From the NCBI RefSeq assembly GCF_001425205.1, contig NZ_LMDW01000020.1, positions 200,647-243,947 of the forward strand: a stretch of DNA of 43,301 nucleotides, read 5' to 3'. The DNA comes from Variovorax sp. Root411. Lineage in GTDB: Bacteria > Pseudomonadota > Gammaproteobacteria > Burkholderiales > Burkholderiaceae_C. The notes beneath the pieces were generated by a model. That model was not told the origin of the DNA. It searched no databases and worked only from the letters and a program-made list of their open reading frames with translations. Shown in pieces: positions 32,856 through 42,700 of the stretch. Numbering within the stretch: the first letter of the stretch is position 1; every line of letters begins with the position of its first letter. A program made the translations under genes and the position numbers.

Positions 32856-33749
32856 ATGAACAATTTCAGCCGCATCGATCTCAACCTGCTGGTCACGCTC
32901 GACACGCTCCTGGCCGAGCGCAACGTCACGCGCGCGGCCGAGCGCCTGAACCTCTCGCAGCCCTCGGTGAGCGTGCAGCTCGCCAAGCTGCGGGAAGTGT
33001 TCGGCGATCCGCTGCTGGTGCCCGCGCAGCGCGGCATGCGGCCCACCGCGCGCGCCGACGAACTGCGCGAGCCGCTGCGCGAGGCACTGGAGTCGCTGGG
33101 CCGCGCAGTGGCACCCACGCGGCCTTTCGATCCAGCCGAGGCAACCACCACCTGGCGTGTTGCCGCAGCCGATTACGCCGAGTCGGCCATCCTGTTGCCA
33201 GCCTTGGCAAGGCTGCGAGCCGAAGCACCGCACACGCGGCTGGCCGTGGTGGAGGCGGTGCCCTTACGTATGGCGCGGCAGCTGGAGCAGGGGGAGATCG
33301 ACCTGTTCTTTCACACCAGCGAGGGTGCGCCGCCGGGGCTGCACCGGCGCGTGCTGTTCCATGAGCGCTACGTGCTGGCCGGGCGGGCAGGGCATCCGCG
33401 CCTGAAGCGACGGCCGACGCTGGCGCAGTTCTGCGCGCTGGAGCACGTGGTGGTGTCGCTCGGCGGCGGCGGTTTCGCCGGGCCGACTGACGAGGCGCTG
33501 GCCGAGAAGAGTCTCGCGCGGCGCGTGGTGCTATCGGTGCCGCACTTCCTTTTCATGATGTCGGTGCTGGCCTCCACCGACATGGTGGCGATGCTTCCCG
33601 AGCGGCTGGCGCGCGGCGCGCCCGGGCTGCGGGTGGTGGAAGCGCCGCTCGAGGTGGCCGGTTACGAGATGGCCATGCTCTGGCATGAGCGCCGGCACCG
33701 CGACCCGGCGCACAGGTGGCTGCGCGAGCAGATCGCAGCCAGCCTCTGA
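32856..33749 (+). CDS. LysR-family (NodD-like) transcriptional regulator
   Basis: A 297-residue LysR regulator. The winged helix DLNLLVTLDTLLAERNVTRAAERLNLSQPSVSVQLAKLREVFGDPLLV is at residues 8-56, and the substrate-binding domain carries AMLWHERRHRDPAHRWLREQI near the end. The NodD/NahR-like subfamily (LNLLVxLDxLLxExNVTRAA) responds to aromatic or quinone compounds, which agrees with the divergent quinone reductase. It probably both represses itself and activates the reductase through the T-N11-A box. It converges with the histidine kinase gene across 12 nt. Confidence 0.92.
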   Translation: MNNFSRIDLNLLVTLDTLLAERNVTRAAERLNLSQPSVSVQLAKLREVFGDPLLVPAQRGMRPTARADELREPLREALESLGRAVAPTRPFDPAEATTTWRVAAADYAESAILLPALARLRAEAPHTRLAVVEAVPLRMARQLEQGEIDLFFHTSEGAPPGLHRRVLFHERYVLAGRAGHPRLKRRPTLAQFCALEHVVVSLGGGGFAGPTDEALAEKSLARRVVLSVPHFLFMMSVLASTDMVAMLPERLARGAPGLRVVEAPLEVAGYEMAMLWHERRHRDPAHRWLREQIAASL

Positions 33750-33761
33750 AGCCCTGCAGAC

Positions 33762-35744
33762 TTAGAAGGCATCGACGGTCTTCTCGGCGTCGACCTCGCG
33801 GTGAAGGGGCAGCCACAGCATGAAGCGGGTTCCGGTGCTGCCGGATTCCCAGCTCACGGTGGCGCCGATGGCAAGTGCGCGCCGCTGCTGGTTGTGCAGC
33901 CCGCGGCCGCCGCGGCGCAGGGCCTCATCCACGTCGAAGCCCGTGCCGTTGTCTTCGATCGCCACGCACACGCCGTGGTCGAGCGTCGCGGTGCTCACGC
34001 AGATGGTGGTGGCCCGCGTGTGGCGCAGCACGTTGGCCACGCATTCCTGCACGATGCGCAGGATGTGCAGCGCGCTTTTCGGCTCCAGCCAGGACAGCAC
34101 GGGCACGGGCTGCACCTCCCAGCGCAGCGCGATACCCGCGCTCTCGATGCGCGGGGCCAGGCGAAAGCGCAGGGTTGCCAGCAGCAGCAGCAAGTCGGCG
34201 TCCACGTTCTCCATGGAGTCGATCACCAGCTTCAGGTCTTCCATGCAGCCCTTGAGCACGTCGGAAACCTCGGCGTCGCTCATGGTGCCCCGCTCCACGG
34301 AGCGGATGGCGCTGATCAGCGACGAACCGAGCCCGTCGTGCATGTCCTGCATCAGGCGCCGGCGCTCGGCGCTGAGCATGTGCTGGGTTTCGATGGCGCG
34401 CAGCCGCCGGTAGCTTTGTCCCAGTTCGGCTTCGCGGGCCTGCAGGCGCTGGGCCAGGCCCTTGTTCAGCCGGCCCACTTCGGCGAACGCGTCCGTGTAG
34501 CGCTGGAACAGGATGTACGAAAAGACGAAGAACAGGCCGATGATGGCGTAGGGAGAGGTGTACACGCTCTCCGGGCTGACCAGGTTGTTCTGCAGGAACC
34601 CGTCGTAGGAGGTGAACGCGACGGCGAAGACGGTCCAGCCCGCCACCAGCCGCCCCTCGGGCAGTTGCACGCGCAACGCCTTGCGCAAATTCACCGCGAA
34701 GATCAGCACCGCGACGGGCAGCACCATCAGGTTGAGCAGGGGCGTGAAGAGGTAGAGGCTGACCATCCGCGTCGAGACATGAGGCAGCGTTGTGACATTG
34801 CAGGCCAGCGTCAAGGCCAGTGCCGAACGGGTCAGCCAGGCAGAAGGCTGCCGATGCAGGCGCTGCAGGAACAGGTGGATCAGGACGATCAGCCAGAGCA
34901 GGCTGGCAACGGTGATCCATTCGAACCATTCGTCCGAAATCGGGATGTAGCTGCCGCCCACGTAGTAGTGAAGCGTTCGCAGGAAGGCGAGCACGGAGAT
35001 GGCGAAGAACAGCAGGTACAGCGATTCGCGCCTCTTGCCCAGCCACACGGCGAACGCGAATGCGCCAACCGCCAGGAACGCGGCGCTGCCCATGAACGGC
35101 AACTGCACCTGCAGCAGTTGGCGCATCTGGTAGCGCCAGCTCAGTGAATCCTCGTCGCCCACCCACACGGTCGAGAATCCGCTGCCGCTGTTACGCAGGC
35201 GGTCGACGCGGATCAGCACGGACGCCGGCGAAGGCGTGTTGGCGGCCGCGTTCAGCGGCAGCAGGAGCGGATGGTTGTAGCCGTTGTGGACGGGGCTGCC
35301 ATGCGACTGATAGAGCAAAAGCCCGTCGCCGTACACCGCAATGTGGCCCAGGGTCTTCCAGCGCGGCAGATAAAGAAGGCGCGGCTGCGCCGATGGCGCC
35401 AGCCCGGCCAGGTCGATGCGGTACCAGTCGGTGACGGTACGCGCGCCGCTGGAAGACGTGGGCACCAGTTCGCGCGCAGCCGTATGTGGGAGGCTGATCG
35501 TCTTCCAGCCGTCGACCGGCAGCGCGGCGTCTTCCGTACGCTTCGGAGGGGCGGAATAGCCCGTGCCGGAAACGGAGAGCAGCTCGGCCTGCGTGATGTG
35601 GACGACGCCATCGCGCTGAGGCACGGCATCGGCCTCCGATGGTTCACTGGCGTGCGCACACGGCAGAACGGCGAGCGGCAAGGCCAGCCACAGCTTGGCG
35701 ATCCAGCGGCTGACTCTCCAACAGCCTTTGCTGGCTGGCCTCAT
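33762..35744 (-). CDS. sensor histidine kinase with 7TM-DISM-type membrane domain (NarL-type HisKA_3)
   Basis: A 660-residue kinase. The signal peptide (to about residue 32) is followed by a periplasmic beta-rich sensor (about 60-200), seven predicted helices (about 215-415), a coiled coil (425-455), the dimerisation/phosphoacceptor helix RRRLMQDMHDGLGSSL with His469, and an HATPase domain (N-box ECVANVLRHT, then EDNGTGFD and GGRGLHNQQRRA). It belongs to the NarX/DegS class, which usually phosphorylates LuxR-type regulators. None is adjacent; the nearest receiver is the stand-alone protein at 38300. Its ligand is unknown. Confidence 0.92.
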   Translation of the reverse strand: MRPASKGCWRVSRWIAKLWLALPLAVLPCAHASEPSEADAVPQRDGVVHITQAELLSVSGTGYSAPPKRTEDAALPVDGWKTISLPHTAARELVPTSSSGARTVTDWYRIDLAGLAPSAQPRLLYLPRWKTLGHIAVYGDGLLLYQSHGSPVHNGYNHPLLLPLNAAANTPSPASVLIRVDRLRNSGSGFSTVWVGDEDSLSWRYQMRQLLQVQLPFMGSAAFLAVGAFAFAVWLGKRRESLYLLFFAISVLAFLRTLHYYVGGSYIPISDEWFEWITVASLLWLIVLIHLFLQRLHRQPSAWLTRSALALTLACNVTTLPHVSTRMVSLYLFTPLLNLMVLPVAVLIFAVNLRKALRVQLPEGRLVAGWTVFAVAFTSYDGFLQNNLVSPESVYTSPYAIIGLFFVFSYILFQRYTDAFAEVGRLNKGLAQRLQAREAELGQSYRRLRAIETQHMLSAERRRLMQDMHDGLGSSLISAIRSVERGTMSDAEVSDVLKGCMEDLKLVIDSMENVDADLLLLLATLRFRLAPRIESAGIALRWEVQPVPVLSWLEPKSALHILRIVQECVANVLRHTRATTICVSTATLDHGVCVAIEDNGTGFDVDEALRRGGRGLHNQQRRALAIGATVSWESGSTGTRFMLWLPLHREVDAEKTVDAF

Positions 35745-35907
35745 AGATCGCTTCTGCCTTGGAAGTCATTTTTGTAGATGCGCCTGACGAAGGTAGGCAA
35801 TGTGATGCGGTTCGGCTCCTGCTCCCGCCGGTCGACCGCGAGCCGATTATGTCCTTGGCCCATTTTTCCTGCCAACCCTGGCAACCTGGGCATCGGCGCG
35901 GTCACCC

Positions 35908-36402
35908 TCAGATCACGGGCACGCTGGTTTCCTTCAGCACCCGCAGCACGAAGTGCGACTTGCTGTGCCGGATACCGGGGATCTTGTAGAGCTTTTCGCG
36001 CAGCAGCCGTTCGTAGTCGCGCGTATCGCGCACCGCGATGCGGATGTAGTAGTCGTAGTCGCCCGAGACGAGGTAGGCCTCCTGGATCTCCGGAATGGTC
36101 GCCAGCGTGCGGCCGAAGTCGTACAGGGTCTCGTCGGTGTGGCTTTCGAGCGTGACTTGCACGATCACCGAGTCGTGGTAGCCGAGCTTGGCCGGATCAA
36201 CGTCGACCGTGTAGCGCTTGATGACGCCCGAGGCCTCGAGCTTCTTGATGCGCGTCCAGCAGCTGGTGGGCGACAGGCCGACCTCGTTGCCGATCTCCTG
36301 CAGGGTCTTGCGCGAGTCGAGCAGCAGCACGCGCAGGATGGCCAGGTCGGTCTTGTCGAAAGATCCTTCGTTGTCGTTGGTGTTTTGCCGATTGGTTTTC
36401 AT
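35908..36402 (-). CDS. Lrp/AsnC-family transcriptional regulator
   Basis: A 164-residue regulator with the N-terminal HTH (LDLAILRVLLLDSRKTLQEIGNEVGLSPTSCWTRIKKLEASGVIKRY in outline, residues 18-64) and the RAM effector-binding domain (about 75-155: VSGDYDYYIRIAVRDTRDYERLLREKL). The family senses amino acids. It is divergent from the acetolactate synthase gene with 65 bp between, so it probably regulates branched-chain amino-acid synthesis locally in response to an amino acid. The 163-bp gap between it and the kinase gene has a 7-bp inverted repeat (TCGGCTC/GAGCCGA) around a GGTCGACC palindrome, but no clear terminator. Confidence 0.92.
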   Translation of the reverse strand: MKTNRQNTNDNEGSFDKTDLAILRVLLLDSRKTLQEIGNEVGLSPTSCWTRIKKLEASGVIKRYTVDVDPAKLGYHDSVIVQVTLESHTDETLYDFGRTLATIPEIQEAYLVSGDYDYYIRIAVRDTRDYERLLREKLYKIPGIRHSKSHFVLRVLKETSVPVI

Positions 36403-36467
36403 GAATCGAGTTCAAAGAGCCAAAAGAAAGAAGCATATTTTGCGCTCGAACCGGAAGAATCGACGGC

Positions 36468-38255
36468 ATGCGACTTCTCGACCTACCCCTCACGTCTTCC
36501 CTGTCCCTCCATCCGGAAGCGCCAGCCCGTATCCGCAACGGCGCCGAAGCCCTGCTCGACACGCTGGTCGAGTGCGGCGTGGACACCATCTTCGGCTACC
36601 CCGGCGGCGCGGCGCTGCCGCTGTACGACGCGCTGCACGGCGAGCCGAGGCTGCGCCACGTGCTGGTGCGCCACGAGCAGGCGGCCGTGCATGCGGCCGA
36701 GGGCTATGCGCGCAGCACCGGCCGCGTGGGCGTGGTGCTCGTTACCTCTGGGCCGGGCGTGGGCAACACCATCACCGGGCTGCTCGATGCGATGAGCGAT
36801 TCGGTGCCGGTGCTGTGCATCAGCGGGCAGGTGGCCACCGCCGTCATCGGCACGCAGGCATTCCAGGAGAGCGATGCGCTCGGCATGTCGCGCCCGGTGA
36901 CCAAGTGGAACCGGCAGGTGCGCTCGGCCGACGACGTGCCCTCGCTGGTGCGGCGTGCGCTGGAGATCGCCACCACCGGCCGCCCGGGGCCGGTGCTGCT
37001 CGACGTGCCGAAGGACATCCAGCTCGACCGGCTGGGCAGGGCGCCCGAGCCTTCGCCGCTGCGGGCCTTGCGCACGAGCCGCACGGCGCTGCCACCGAAG
37101 GCCATGATGCAGCGCGCTGCCGATCTGCTTTCGACCGCGCGCCGGCCGGTCATCTATGGCGGCGGCGGGCTGGTCAATTCGGGGCCTGCCGCCTGCGAGG
37201 CTTTCGCGCGGCTCGTGAACCTGCTGCATGCGCCGTGCACGCTCACGCTGATGGGGCTGGGCGCATTCCCCGCATCGGACCCGAAGTTCATCGGCATGCT
37301 GGGCATGCACGGCATGCTCGAAGCGAACCTTGCGATGCACGAGGCCGACCTCGTGATGTGCGTCGGCGCGCGCTTCGACGACCGCGTGACCGGCAAGCTC
37401 GACGAGTTCTGCCCGCACGCGCGCAAGATCCACATCGACATCGACCCCGGCAGCATCAACAAGGTGGTGCACGTGGACGTGCCGATGGTGGGCGACTGCG
37501 CGGTGATCCTCGAAGGCCTGCTGGCGCTGCTGCCGGCCGAAGGCTTCGCGCGCGCGCGGCTCGCGCCGTGGTGGGAGCGCATCGAGCGCTGGCGCGCTGA
37601 GGACTGCCTGGCCTTCGAGGCGCGGGAGGACTCGATCCTGCCGCAGCAGCTGATGTCGTCGCTGCAGCGCGCTATCGGCGCGAGCGGGCGCGACACCATC
37701 GTGTCGACCGACGTGGGGCAGCACCAGATGTGGGCAGCGCAGTACCTGCGCTTCGACAGCCCGCGCCACTGGCTCACGTCCGGCGGCGCCGGGACCATGG
37801 GTTACGGGCTGCCCGCGGCCATCGGCGCGCAGATCGGCCACCCCGAGGCGCTGACCGTGTGCGTGAGCGGCGATGCCTCGGTGCTCATGAACATCCAGGA
37901 GCTGTCGACGGCCGTGCAGCACCGCGCGCCTGTGAAGCTGGTGCTGTGCAACAACGGCTACATGGGCATGGTGCGGCAATGGCAGGAGCTGAACCACGGC
38001 AACCGCCTGAGCCACAGCTGGAACGAGGCACTGCCCGACTTCGTGGCGCTGGCAAAGGCCTTCGGCTGGGGCGCGCGGCGAGTGTCGGACCCGGCCGAGC
38101 TGGAGGGCGCGCTGGCTGAATGCCTGACGAGCGACGGGCCGTTCTTCCTCGACGTGCAGGTCGCGGCGCAGGAGAACTGCTTTCCGATGATGCCGTCGGG
38201 GCATGGGCACCACCGGGTGATGCTGGCGAAGGACCGCTGGTACGAGGAGGCGTGA
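36468..38255 (+). CDS. acetolactate synthase large-subunit-type ThDP enzyme, orphan
   Basis: A 595-residue thiamine-diphosphate enzyme of the acetolactate synthase (IlvB) type, condensing pyruvate with pyruvate or 2-oxobutyrate. Seen are the active-site glutamate motif VRHEQAAVHAAEGYARSTGRVGVVLVTSGPG near residue 66, IGTQAFQESDALGMSRPVTKWN, the FAD-domain block GARFDDRVTGKLDEF and the ThDP-binding GDASVLMNIQELS with NNGYMGM about 25 residues further. No ilvN regulatory subunit or ilvC follows, so it is not the usual biosynthetic operon. It is divergent from an Lrp/AsnC regulator. It may be an isozyme controlled by amino acid supply or a relative with another 2-oxo-acid substrate. Confidence 0.88.
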   Translation: MRLLDLPLTSSLSLHPEAPARIRNGAEALLDTLVECGVDTIFGYPGGAALPLYDALHGEPRLRHVLVRHEQAAVHAAEGYARSTGRVGVVLVTSGPGVGNTITGLLDAMSDSVPVLCISGQVATAVIGTQAFQESDALGMSRPVTKWNRQVRSADDVPSLVRRALEIATTGRPGPVLLDVPKDIQLDRLGRAPEPSPLRALRTSRTALPPKAMMQRAADLLSTARRPVIYGGGGLVNSGPAACEAFARLVNLLHAPCTLTLMGLGAFPASDPKFIGMLGMHGMLEANLAMHEADLVMCVGARFDDRVTGKLDEFCPHARKIHIDIDPGSINKVVHVDVPMVGDCAVILEGLLALLPAEGFARARLAPWWERIERWRAEDCLAFEAREDSILPQQLMSSLQRAIGASGRDTIVSTDVGQHQMWAAQYLRFDSPRHWLTSGGAGTMGYGLPAAIGAQIGHPEALTVCVSGDASVLMNIQELSTAVQHRAPVKLVLCNNGYMGMVRQWQELNHGNRLSHSWNEALPDFVALAKAFGWGARRVSDPAELEGALAECLTSDGPFFLDVQVAAQENCFPMMPSGHGHHRVMLAKDRWYEEA

Positions 38256-38264
38256 ATATCCTGT

Positions 38265-38287
38265 TCCCTCTCCCTCCGGGAGAGGGA
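38265..38287. terminator. bidirectional hairpin terminator between convergent genes
   Basis: TCCCTCTCCC (38265-38274) and GGGAGAGGGA (38278-38287) form a perfect 10-bp stem with a 3-nt loop, between the convergent ilvB-type and receiver genes. There is no T-run on either strand. A near-identical palindrome is widespread in proteobacterial genomes, so it could also be a dispersed repeat. Confidence 0.6.
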
Positions 38288-38299
38288 GTAGAAGCGGGC

Positions 38300-38683
38300 T
38301 CAACGGCGCGGCGAGATGTTCAGCGTCCTGCAGAAGTCGTAGAAGGCTTCGAGCTCGAGCGATTTGTCGAACACCGCGTCCACGCCCGCGGACAGCGCGC
38401 CTTCGCGCACCTCGGAGCTCGCGTAGTTCATGAGGACCACCGTGCGCTGCGCCGGCGACTTGTGCGCCTGCAGGTACTGCGCCACGGCGAGCCCGTTGCC
38501 TTCGGCCAGGAAGATGTCGATGACGGCCGCATCCCAGCCATCGGGGTTGTCCTGGAGCCAGTCGATGGCACCGCGCGAAGTGGCGGCAGTCCCGATCACG
38601 TTGCATTCGGAAAATTCCTCCAGTCCGTCGGCCAGCGTGGCGGCGATCAGGGGGTTGTCTTCTATCAGGTAGATGCGGGTCAT
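38300..38683 (-). CDS. stand-alone response-regulator receiver protein
   Basis: A 127-residue single REC domain without an output domain. The acidic pair is ED at residues 8-9 (YLIEDNPLIAA), the phosphoacceptor Asp56 in AVIDIFLAEGNG, and the lysine in VFDKSLE near residue 107. The conserved Ser/Thr before the switch is replaced: VVLMNYASSE has Met where related proteins have Thr (VVLTNYA). That may alter signalling. The ATG at 38683 starts the domain; the upstream in-frame part to 38788 is not conserved. It may serve as phosphate acceptor of the kinase at 33762, but this pairing is only inferred. Confidence 0.88.
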   Translation of the reverse strand: MTRIYLIEDNPLIAATLADGLEEFSECNVIGTAATSRGAIDWLQDNPDGWDAAVIDIFLAEGNGLAVAQYLQAHKSPAQRTVVLMNYASSEVREGALSAGVDAVFDKSLELEAFYDFCRTLNISPRR

Positions 38684-38866
38684 CGTGCGGGGCCGGAACT
38701 TCTTGTAACGCTCGGCTTGTCTTGTCTCGGGCCGAGGCAGGCTATTGTCCAGACCGAAGCCAGGGGGCGAGTCGGACAAAGCCGCCACCTGTCGTAGACC
38801 TCTGCAGGCTTGCGCTTAGACTGCGCCGGCCCGCACCTATCCCTTGCACGGAAACTTTCATCGATC

Positions 38867-39268
38867 ATGTTCAGAACATTGCTCAAATCCAAGATCCACC
38901 GCGCCACCGTCACCGACTGCGAACTGCACTACGAAGGCTCCTGCGCCATCGACCAGGACCTGCTCGACGCAGCCAACCTGGCCGAGAACGAGCAGGTGCA
39001 CATCTGGAACATCAACAACGGCGAACGCTTCGTAACCTATGCCATTCGCGGCGAGCGCGGCAGCGGCATCATCTCGGTCAACGGCTCGGCCGCGCGCCGG
39101 GCTGCCGTCGGCGACCTGCTCATCATTGCGGCCTTCGGCCTTGTGCCCGAAGAGCGCGTGGCCGGGTACCTGCCGAAGCTGGTGTTCGTGGACGGCGCCA
39201 ACCGCATCAAGGAAGAGCGCGCGCACATTCCGGTGCAAGCCGCCTCCGGCGAGCCCGTGCCGGCATGA
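38867..39268 (+). CDS. panD: aspartate 1-decarboxylase PanD
   Basis: The 133-residue proenzyme makes beta-alanine from L-aspartate for pantothenate and CoA synthesis. It cleaves itself at the Gly-Ser bond in YEGSC (residues 23-26), where the serine becomes the pyruvoyl group. Other signatures are the opening LLKSKIHRATVTDCELHYEGS, YAIRGERGSGIISVNGSAARRA near residue 60, and GDLLIIAAFG near residue 81. Length is slightly above the E. coli enzyme (126). The start ATG at 38867 agrees with the family. The gene stands alone here; panB/panC are not in view. Confidence 0.96.
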   Translation: MFRTLLKSKIHRATVTDCELHYEGSCAIDQDLLDAANLAENEQVHIWNINNGERFVTYAIRGERGSGIISVNGSAARRAAVGDLLIIAAFGLVPEERVAGYLPKLVFVDGANRIKEERAHIPVQAASGEPVPA

Positions 39269-39284
39269 GCGCCTGAGGCTGTAG

Positions 39285-39482
39285 ATCACTGGCGTACAAG
39301 ACCCGGCTTCGCGGCGGTTCTATCGTGCGCGGGTCTTGAACTCGCACACCATCGTCGTGCTCGAGATCGCGGCGAAGCCCGGTGGCTGCCAGGCCCATTT
39401 CTCGCGATGGCTCCGCCGCTGCTTCGGCGTCACGCCCGGCAACTACATGGCCGCTCGGCAGCGCGTGAAAAAGACCGCGTGA
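39285..39482 (+). pseudogene. AraC-family regulator C-terminal remnant
   Basis: A frame open from a stop at 39282-39284 to TGA 39480-39482 encodes LEIAAKPGGCQAHFSRWLRRCFGVTPGNYMAARQR. This matches the second helix-turn-helix of AraC/XylS regulators (EIALxxGFxSQAHFSRxFRRxFGVTPxxYR), with G-F altered to K-P. The first HTH and sensor domain are absent. Only a TTG (39336) could start it. It is best read as a decayed gene end. Confidence 0.65.
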
Positions 39483-39555
39483 GAAGCCGGGGCACTTGCC
39501 CCGCCCGATGTCAACAAGCCACACGCCCGCGCGTGCGGATGCTTCGGCAGGACAA

Positions 39556-39619
39556 AAGTACCAGGCTTTTCAAGCTCGTCCCGGTACTTATCGCTCAGGA
39601 AGGAAAGGGCATTCCTTCC
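39556..39619 (+). promoter_or_regulatory. two hairpins in the adhesin leader
   Basis: AAGTACC (39556-39562) pairs with GGTACTT (39583-39589), and GGAAGGAA (39598-39605) with TTCCTTCC (39612-39619). They lie about 100-160 nt upstream of the adhesin start. No poly-T follows, and no known riboswitch motif is recognised. The gap 39483-39715 also holds a short CGGGGC/GCCCCG hairpin at 39488-39503 near the AraC remnant. Confidence 0.4.
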
Positions 39620-39715
39620 ATGTGCTCGCGCCGCTGGCGCCATCTAATTTGAACAAGAGAAACGCAGCGTCGAGACAGCTACGCGCCGGCCTTTCGGCGC
39701 CCACAAAGGAAGCAC

Positions 39716-42700
39716 ATGACCGCGATCACCGGCTCCAACGGCAACGACCTTCTCACCGGCACGGCCGGCAACGACACCATCAACAGCGGCAACGGTGACG
39801 ACACCGTCAACGGCGGAGCCGGAAACGATTCATTGAATGGTGGCGCGGGAGACGACACGCTCAACGGTGGCAGCGGCAGCGACGATCTCAACGGAGGATC
39901 GGGGAACGACACCCTGATCTACAACGTCAGCGAAAACACCGCGGCCGGCACCAGAGACGTGTACACGGGCGGAGCGGGCGTCGACACGCTCCTGCTCCAG
40001 TTCACGCGGGCGCAGTGGCTGGACTCTGCCACCCAGACGCAGATCGCCGCCTACCTGGCCCATCTTGCGGCAGTGACCAATGCCAAGACCGGCGAGGTTT
40101 CCAATGGTTCGGCGAGCGATTTCGTTTTTACCTTCGGATCGTCCACGCTGACCGTCCAGATGACCGAAGTATTGAGAATCCTTGTGGACGGGGTCGAGTT
40201 GAATCCGGCCAACCAGGCGGTGACGGCGCTGGGCGATGCGGCCGCGACGACCGAAGACGGCCCGGGCGTGCAGATCCATGTGCTGCAGAACGATCTGGTC
40301 CCTGACCTTGTCAAGAACTTGACGCTGGCCTCGGGCCCGGCCCACGGGACGGCCACGCTCGTTCAACCCGCGATGGGCGATCCGTCGACCTGGTATTTCC
40401 AGTACCAGCCCCATGCGGCCGATTTCCAGTACCTGGCGGCAGGCGAGCACGCAACCGACACCTTCAGCTACCAGGTGACAGACGCCGATGGTGGGACGGG
40501 ACTGGCCACGGCGACCATCACCATCACCGGCACCAACGATGGTCCGGTGATCACAGCCCAGGACCTGGCGGGTGCGGTGAGCGAGCAGGTCGCGCCGGTG
40601 GGCACGCTGAGCGACAGCGGTGTCATCGGCTTCAGCGACCTGGACCTGAGCGACGTGCACCTTGTGAGCGCCACCGGCACGCCGGTCGGCAGCGTGCTGG
40701 GGAGCCTCACGGCGGTCAAGAACGTCGACACCACAGGGACCGGCACGGGCGGCCAGCTCACCTGGACCTACACCGTGAACGCCACGGCCGTCGAGTACCT
40801 GGCCGCGGGCCAGACTCGGGTCGAGAGCTTCACCATCACGGTGAACGACCAGCACGGCGGCATCGTCACCCGTCAGATCGACGTGACCATCACCGGCACC
40901 AACGACACGCCGACGATCGGCACGGCCGATGCCGCTGCGGCGGTGACCGAGGATGCGGCGACGCCGACTCTGAGCGACAGCGGCACGATCACCTTCGACG
41001 ACGTGGACCTGAGCGATGCGCACAGCGTCAGCGTCGCGGCCGGTTCAGGCAACACGCTGGGCGGGGTCTTGACGGCCGGCGTCAGCGATGCGGCCACGGG
41101 CGCGGGCGACGGCACGGTGAGCTGGAACTACAGCGTTGCCAACGCGGCCACGCAGTATCTGGCCCAGGGCCAGACGGCGACGGAAACCTTCACCGTCACC
41201 ATCAACGATGGCCATGGCGGCACGGTCAATCAGCAGATCACCGTGACGGTGACCGGGACCAATGACGTGCCGGTGATTGGTGGTGTGGCCAGCGGGGCGG
41301 TGACCGAGGATGCCTCGACGCCGAACCTGAGCACCGGTGGTGCGTTGACGATCGCTGATGTCGACCAGGGCCAGTCGAACTTCGCGCCTCAGGCGAGTAC
41401 GGCCGGTAGCCATGGCTATGGCAGCTTCGCATTGGCGGCCAATGGTAGCTGGACTTACACGGCCAACAACGGCCAGACGGCGATCCAGCAACTGGGCGCT
41501 GGTCAATCGATCACCGACAGCTTCACCGCCGTGTCGTCGGATGGCACTGCCAGCCAGGTGGTGACGGTGACCATCACCGGCACCAACGACGTGCCGGTGA
41601 TCGGTGGCGTCGCCAGCGGGGCGGTGACCGAGGACGCCTCGATGCCGAACCTGAGCACCAGCGGCGCGCTGACGATTGTCGATGTCGACCAGGGCCAGTC
41701 GAACTTCGCGCCTCAAGCGAGCACAGCCGGCAGCCACGGCTACGGCAGTTTCGCGCTGGCGGCGAATGGCAACTGGACCTACGCGGCCGACAACAGCCAG
41801 GCGGCAATCCAGCAACTGGGCGCTGGTCAATCGATCAGTGAAAGCTTCACCGCAGTTTCCTCCGACGGCACGGCCAACCAAGTGGTGACAGTGACGATTA
41901 CTGGCACCAACGATGTGCCGGTGATCGGCGGGGTGGCCAGCGGGGCGATGAACGAGGATGCCTCGACGCCGAACCTCAGTACCGGTGGTGCGCTGACGAT
42001 TGCCGATGTCGACGCAGGACAGTCCAGCTTCACAGCCCAGGCCGGCACCGCCGGAAGCAGCGGCTATGGCAGCTTCACGCTCGCGGCCAATGGCAACTGG
42101 AGCTACACGGCCGACAACAGCCAGGCGGCGATCCAGCAACTGGGTGTCGGCCAGTCGATCAGCGACAGTTTCACGGCAGTCTCGTCCGATGGAACGGCCA
42201 GCCAAGTGGTGACCGTGACCATCACCGGGACCAATGACGTACCGGCAATCGGTGGCGTCGCCAGCGGCACCGTGAACGAGGATGCATCGACGCCGAATCT
42301 GAGCACCGGCGGCGCGCTGACGATCGCCGATGTGGATGCGGGCCAATCCAACTTCACGCCCCAAGCGGGCACCGCCGGCAGCAGCGGCTATGGCAGCTTC
42401 ACGCTGGCGGCCGATGGCACTTGGACCTACACGACTGACAACAGCCAGTCGGCGATCCAGCAACTGGGCGCTGGTCAATCGATCAGCGACAGCTTCACCG
42501 CAGTTTCCTCCGACGGCTCGGCCAGCCAGCTCGTGACCGTAACCATTGCCGGGACCAACGATGTACCGGTGATAGGTGGCGTCGCTAGCGGCGCGGTGAC
42601 CGAGGATGCTTCGACGCCGAATCTGAGCACCGGCGGTGCGCTGACGATTGCCGATGTCGACCAGGGCCAGTCCAGCTTCGCAACCCAGGCTGGCACCAGC

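Noticed and set aside
39830..41023. Minus-strand open frame of 397 codons at the adhesin 5' end
   Set aside because: Antisense to RTX and VCBS motifs on the plus strand; no recognisable domain.
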